A stretch of DNA of 64,000 nucleotides, taken from positions 57,706,520-57,770,519 of the forward strand of contig OX578153.1 of NCBI GenBank assembly GCA_951213105.1. Direction: 5' to 3'. The position numbers and the translations under genes were made by a program. Source of the stretch: Amaurobius ferox (Eukaryota; Arthropoda; Arachnida; Araneae; Amaurobiidae). The notes under the pieces were generated by a model, which saw nothing but the letters and a program-made list of their open reading frames with translations, was not told where the DNA came from and did not search any database. Shown piece after piece: positions 59,061-64,000 of the stretch. The first letter of the stretch is position 1. Every line of letters starts with the position of its first letter.

Positions 59061-59702
59061 AAAATAAGTTTCTAGCTAAAGTGGAATTGCTTAATAATTA
59101 AGCAAAGTGGCTTTGAGGTTTTTTTTTATTGTTATTTCTTTGTACCTTCATCCTAATATGGATTTTTCCTTTAACCTGGAAGTTGACGCAAATCGAATGA
59201 GGATCAAAACCACGATTTTACTTTGAGTGGAAGCGCTCGATAATTTTGAGGGTTTTGATTATTTCTTCGCATCGCCACTCCTAATTCTAATTTTCGAAAT
59301 TTATATATTTTTCCCTTTGTCTTGAGGCTCAGATAGAATAACGCCAAAATTCTATTAGTGAAAGTGCCCCATAATTTTGCTGTGTCATCCAATCACCCAG
59401 ACAGTCAGTTCAGTGCATATTATATATTGGTAGATAATAAATCTAAGTCCAATCTAATATCTAAAATCAATAGGTTTATTGTTGTTAACTAATAAAATAC
59501 GCACTCTACATTTCATGTGCTCCATTTAATTGTTTCGAGACCGCGCTCCCCATAAAACCACATTTTTAATATCACCAGAACGGATCGCGATAACTACAAA
59601 ACAAAGGTTTCCATTTATTTGTGATTAAAGCACCGACAAAGCATTCGTTCATTTGATGATAACGTGTAAATTTCATTTTTATAAATTTGTTTTCCATTTT
59701 AG
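59061..59702. other. AT-rich unassigned sequence ending in an acceptor-like site
   Basis: 59690-59702 reads TTTTCCATTTTAG, a good splice-acceptor-like tract. Nothing else is recognised. Confidence 0.4.
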
Positions 59703-59712
59703 ATGCAATACC

Positions 59713-59799
59713 ATGGGAATGGTGCGTGTTGCTCTAATGGCCGTAATAATATTATATTTTATTTCTGAGAGTGCTAATTGTAGACTTCCTTTCTCCTAA
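59713..59799 (+). CDS. Short signal-peptide ORF, possible secreted-peptide exon
   Basis: 28 codons from ATG 59713 to TAA 59797-59799. RVALMAVIILYFISESA is a convincing signal peptide with likely cleavage before or after NC, followed by RLPFS. The acceptor-like site ends 10 bases upstream of the ATG, as in peptide-hormone genes with a non-coding first exon. Beyond the stop, the same frame has TAA at 59815 and then stays open to 59967 (…NPEYLNILGNILQSLGFKLE…), which may mean a decayed precursor. No known peptide is recognised. An ORF this short may be chance. Confidence 0.28.
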   Translation: MGMVRVALMAVIILYFISESANCRLPFS

Positions 59800-59967
59800 A
59801 ATTCTTCTTCCGACTAAACTAAAAATCGGCCTAGCCTTTTGATTAACGATCAATTATTCTCTCTCCTATATAATCCTGAATACCTGAATATTTTAGGTAA
59901 TATCTTACAAAGTCTTGGCTTCAAACTAGAGGTTGAAGAATGTTACGATCCCCACCGAACGAGAATT

Positions 59968-61848
59968 AACTAGTAAAGTGGCATAGCGACTTCCCCTGCA
60001 GACCTCGCGATATAAGTATACAGGCCCTAATATGCAGGCTGACGCAACTTCCATTTTTACTCCAAATGGCCCAGTCAGTTATCGTCTACTTATGCTCTTT
60101 CATTAGCTCGTGCTTGTTAATGGTTGATATTTGATATGCGATTTAGTTGTAAAATGGGTGCTTCAACTGCCAAGAAATTGCACCGTCATTCAAGAAAAGT
60201 TTAGAATGTTTTGATTTCTTCGAGATTCTAAGAAAGGATGAGAAAGAAACCCCCCTTCGACATGTACACTCATCGCTTTGACTGGGAGCAAGGATGACCG
60301 CTGTAGTGCCAACCTGTATATTTAGGAGTTTTACCGAGGTACGGCACTGTATATAGGTCCTGGCGTTTGGTTGTCGCGGAGGCCCTAAACACAATTGTGA
60401 TTTTATGTGGTATGAAACACACAAACTGCGTGTTGGGGCGTCATCAAATATTTTACACGGCACCACATAACAATCACGATATTGACCTATTGATAGAGCA
60501 CTGGTATCGCGATCCTGTAGTCAAGGGTTCGTGTCCCTCTTTTGAGACGTCTCCGTAATTTCATAAAAATTGCTTTGACCAAAATGGTCGGTAAAGGACA
60601 AGAACATGGTTAAGCTTAGAAATTAGTCACATGCCAAGAATAAGATATTTAACTTGTTATTCTTGCATATGTGGTCTATAATATATTTTTGTCCCGTGAG
60701 GTCTATGAGTGGCTAGTAATTTATTACATATTAGAATACAACTGTATGTAAGATTTAATAAAAATATTTACTTTAAGTTATTGTGTAATATAAGTCATGA
60801 TCTCTTAGTGCTTTACTAAACTTTGAAAGATATAATCAAAATATCTTATTAAAACGTGCGCTTTCTATACAAACTACTTAGGGAGAAATTTAAATTCCCC
60901 TAACTTACTCTCAAACTAAGTTTTCCCTAATCCATAAACCACCGAAACTTCTGCCGCCCGTTTGTTACAAATTCTTAAATAATTTACCCGGCGTATCTTT
61001 ATTCACGAGGTGGCAACAACAGGCTCGATAATCTCCTTCCGTGAGTAGGAAATGAAAAAACGCTTCCCGGCGATTCCGAATTCAAAATGGCGACGGAAGA
61101 ATTCTGATATGGCTTTGATGGCTTCACTGGCGCTTATTTAAAATCTGGAAGTGTAAACAGCTACTTTGAGGAAGGAGAAATTGTTATTATTTTAACAAAA
61201 GGGAAATTGAAGTTTGCGGACAGTCATCGTACCCTTAGGGGAAGAGGAATAAAGTAAACACTGCGTCTTGAATATTGAGTTTTGATTCGAAAGATTTCGA
61301 ATTGTTTTCCCAGTCGGATCATTCTTTTCACTGTTTGACCTTTTTTAGAAAGAGAACTGTAGTTTGTTGGCATTAATGATACACTATTGCTTTGACTTGC
61401 TTTCTTTTTCTATTGCGTAAATACCAACTTCAATAACGGAGAAGTATTTATTTAATTTTGCACGCAATTTCTTTAGAAATCACTCATCTTTTAAATGTTG
61501 ATTGAAGACTTGTTGGAAGTTTAGTCTGATTTGTATGTAATAGTAAATATTGGCTGAGAGGTGCAGCAGAGATTATTTTTTTTTCTTATGTTTTCATAGT
61601 ACATTTCACAGTTGAAATAATTGTATTTAGTTCGATGTAATTAGTTGTATGATATTTGATTTGTGTGTGTACAGAAAATGAGTAATTTAAATGCTGATAT
61701 GATTGTGCAGTTTTCATTGGCGTCTTTTGGTCTATTTTTTAATTGTCTACTCTGTTATCAAACCATATTCAATAAAAGAGTAAGAATCGATATGTATCAG
61801 TGTAAATTATTTCTACCACATGGGTCGAAAACTCAGATCATTCGACTC
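59968..61848. other. Unassigned sequence, no gene supported
   Basis: 60960-61160 is less AT-rich, with CAAAATGGCGACGGAAGAAT (a good start context), but the frame closes after six codons. Confidence 0.35.
60481..60550 (+). mobile_element. tRNA-like SINE head, isolated
   Basis: A-box-like ATTGATAGAGCACTGG and B-box-like GGGTTCGTGTCCC at the right spacing. Arms do not fold into a tRNA, and no body is delimited. Confidence 0.35.
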
Positions 61849-61975
61849 GTCCTAGGACATGAGCAGCTGTTTGGACGGCTGGTCTACCCCATGGGTTAAG
61901 ACCCAGACCGTCCGACCTCAGAAAGGTGCAAGGTAACTGTTTGGGCTGCCGAAGTCTACCCCATGAGAGAAAAAA
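61849..61975 (-). mobile_element. SINE-1 3'-end fragments, reverse
   Basis: Reversed SINE-1 wording: TTAAGACCCAGACCGTCCGA, CCTCAGAAAGGTGCAAGGTA and ACTGTTTGGGCTGCCG, preceded by a second diverged piece. No head. Confidence 0.6.
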
Positions 61976-62802
61976 TTTGCATTAATTTTCCAAAGTATAT
62001 TTGGAAAACAAAATTCATCACTGTACCTCTCCATTCTGTTATACACCCCTCAAGAATTCTAGCAGCACTTATGCTCCATTGGATCCATATTAGAAAAAGA
62101 AATTCAACACTAACTTCCCCTATTTAGTGATCAACAACCCTCCCTCCCCCCCCCCCCCTCCTCCAAGATCCTGGTTACGTTATTGGGTTCAGTTGATTTG
62201 ATAGCCACGCGTAATATTCATATGTGGAATAATCTTAAAATGTTCTTTATAATATCTAAAAATTAAATGAAGAGTGGCTCAACTCAACTTTCTCATACCA
62301 GAATCCATTTTTAGTAGCTTGTTTTCTTGTTTATTATTCATTTTTTCAAATTTTACAAGAATTTTTTTGAAAAATCGGTATTGTGGGTCCAAATGATTTC
62401 AACTATAGTGATCCTGATAGAATCCTGTTTTAAGTACTAATTATCATACAAAAAAAAAGTTATAGCCGTGGGAAAGTTGTAGCCGCATAAAAAGAACATA
62501 CACATTGTCTGTTAAAAATTAACTTGTGTATAGAATAATTAATATCACAGACAGAGAGAGAAAAACTGAACAAAAATTGACTATAAACGTAAAATGGAAA
62601 GGTGATATCCAGTTTAAAAAATTCACACAATTAAAAATTAATTCAATAATTCAATGCCTTTATGATTTTCAGAGAATGTAAATTAATACAATTTTTGTTT
62701 TCACAAAATTAGATAAAAATGTTTAAAACTAGTTACTTGTGAACAAAGTGAACTAAAGTAACTTTTAAAGAGAACATAAAAAATAAAAGCCACTATAAAA
62801 AA
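61976..62802. other. AT-rich unassigned sequence
   Basis: C-run at 62143-62158. Nothing else recognised. Confidence 0.4.
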
Positions 62803-63619
62803 TATGATGTGGCAACACATGACTTCCCTTATATAATGCAATGAATTTACTACTTTTACAGTTTAAAAAAATGTTATTCTTATAGTATATACTTATATTC
62901 TTTCCAAGATATTGAATTTTCTTCAATTAGTCGTCATTTTCATTGATTTAGCGTCATTTTTATCATTTTGGCGAGATTTTGGTTAATTTGGCAACATTTA
63001 AAAATGTCGCCAAGTTGGCGACATTCCGCCAAATTCGTCGCCAAAATGTCGCCAAGCGCTATGGACGGAGAAATAAGTTATTCTTACAGCAGATATATGA
63101 TTATTGGCGTTCAAATAAAAAAATATTACACAAAGTATCTTTTTTCATGAATGAAACGAGCTAGATGCATGAGAATGATGTTACCCAATTTATCGCATGG
63201 TATTTCATATGAAAAGTGAACATGTTTCTCAATACGAAATATTTTTTTTTTATTTTATATAACTTTTTGATAATTATTTTGAAAAATGCGCAATATCTCG
63301 AGAACGGTTCATGTTAGCGTTCTAAAATTTATGTCAATCGTTTTCTAATGAAAAATTACATAAGAAATGTCTATTTGCGTAACTTAATTAGCGGTTTTGA
63401 TTTTTTGACGAAATTTTCAAAATTTCACTCGAAAATTTAGGGGTTTCTGAACATTCGATTGCGTATAAAAACAATAGGCCTCCAGTGTTTACGCATTGTG
63501 ATTTTTGAACCAAATTTCGTTCGAATCGGTCCATTCGTTCGTCAGTTATTGTCTCCACAGACCCACTGACACACACACACACACACACATACTTTCACAC
63601 ACACACACACACATACTTT

Positions 63620-63657
<38 letters not shown>

Positions 63658-63784
63658 TCACTTCAAAAATATTTTATTCGTGAGCACTGATGCTTGAAAC
63701 GTGCTCTCCCGTCGAAAACCCCGAATTCGAATTTTCGACCCCGTCACAATACTTTCCTTATACATTATGTATATAAGGAAAGTA
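62803..63784 (+). mobile_element. Repeat A copy 5, full length
   Basis: Starts TATGATGTGGCAACACATGA, ends in the perfect palindrome ACTTTCCTTATAC...TATATAAGGAAAGTA (63751-63784). The CA microsatellite is expanded (63571-63652). ORFs over it (62968, 62979, 63388 minus, 63505) are repeat-derived. Confidence 0.88.
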
Positions 63785-64000
63785 ATATCTGCAATCTTAA
63801 AGATCCATGAAAATAATATCAAACGTTTAATAGTAGAACAGCATGGAATTTAAGTTTCACATATATTATAATTTTACAAATCGAACATACACATATGGCA
63901 AATGGCAGGCATTTTTATCTTTTGCATTAATTTACCAGATGTAAAAATCATCTCTTTGAATGTTTAATACCAAATATTGTACATAGAATAATCGTTGTCA
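63785..64000. other. AT-rich end of window
   Basis: Nothing recognised. Confidence 0.4.

Noticed and set aside
61080..61110. CAAAATGGCGACGG as a gene start
   Set aside because: Good start context, but the frame ends after six codons and no donor site follows.

Overview
The window looks like a piece of a large, AT-rich, repeat-dense arthropod genome, most likely a spider or another chelicerate. This rests on two Tc1-type transposases and one mariner-type (DUF4817-like) transposase of kinds I know as abundant in orb-weaver genomes, on tRNA-derived SINEs with CAA tails, on long (TA)n tracts, and on the absence of any bacterial-style operon. The species is an inference. No complete host gene is visible. 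The host-gene candidates are one signal-peptide exon with a splice donor (27963-28029) and one short signal-peptide ORF behind a splice-acceptor-like site (59713-59799). Nearly everything else recognisable is mobile DNA or satellite-like repeat, and all transposon proteins are broken.

Layout. 1-9.4 kb: an unrecognised partial ORF with a Cys/His motif at the left edge, direct duplications, a fragment of a Penelope-like reverse transcriptase (RT-1), a tandem repeat (repeat D) interrupted by a ~1 kb interspersed repeat (repeat A) and by a retroposon that fuses a full 5S rRNA to a tRNA-type SINE. 9.4-17 kb: a complete but dead Tc1 element with TIRs and TA target duplications, SINEs, a ~664 bp tandem duplication and a ~222 bp satellite. 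17-23.4 kb: a three-level nest, in which repeat A carries a mariner element that carries a 3.5 kb long-TIR element encoding an XPG/FEN-like nuclease protein with a Cys-rich tail. 23.4-35 kb: AT-rich, repeat-poor DNA holding the possible secreted-protein exon and a near-perfect piggyBac-type hairpin MITE. 35-49 kb: (TA)n tracts, a second Tc1 element placed exactly inside a (TA)n tract, minisatellites, and three more Penelope-like RT fragments bounded by (TA)n. 49-64 kb: more repeat A copies (two subfamilies), a hAT element with an 8-bp target duplication and its empty site preserved in a neighbouring duplicate, an ~80 bp minisatellite, several SINEs, and the second signal-peptide ORF.

The elements do not form a pathway; they record successive insertions. 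The relative order of several insertions can be read from nesting and target-site duplications. The observations most worth following are the 5S-headed SINE (6778-7190), the nuclease-encoding long-TIR element (19386-22883), and the repeated coincidence of Penelope-like RT fragments with (TA)n borders (44.4-47.7 kb).
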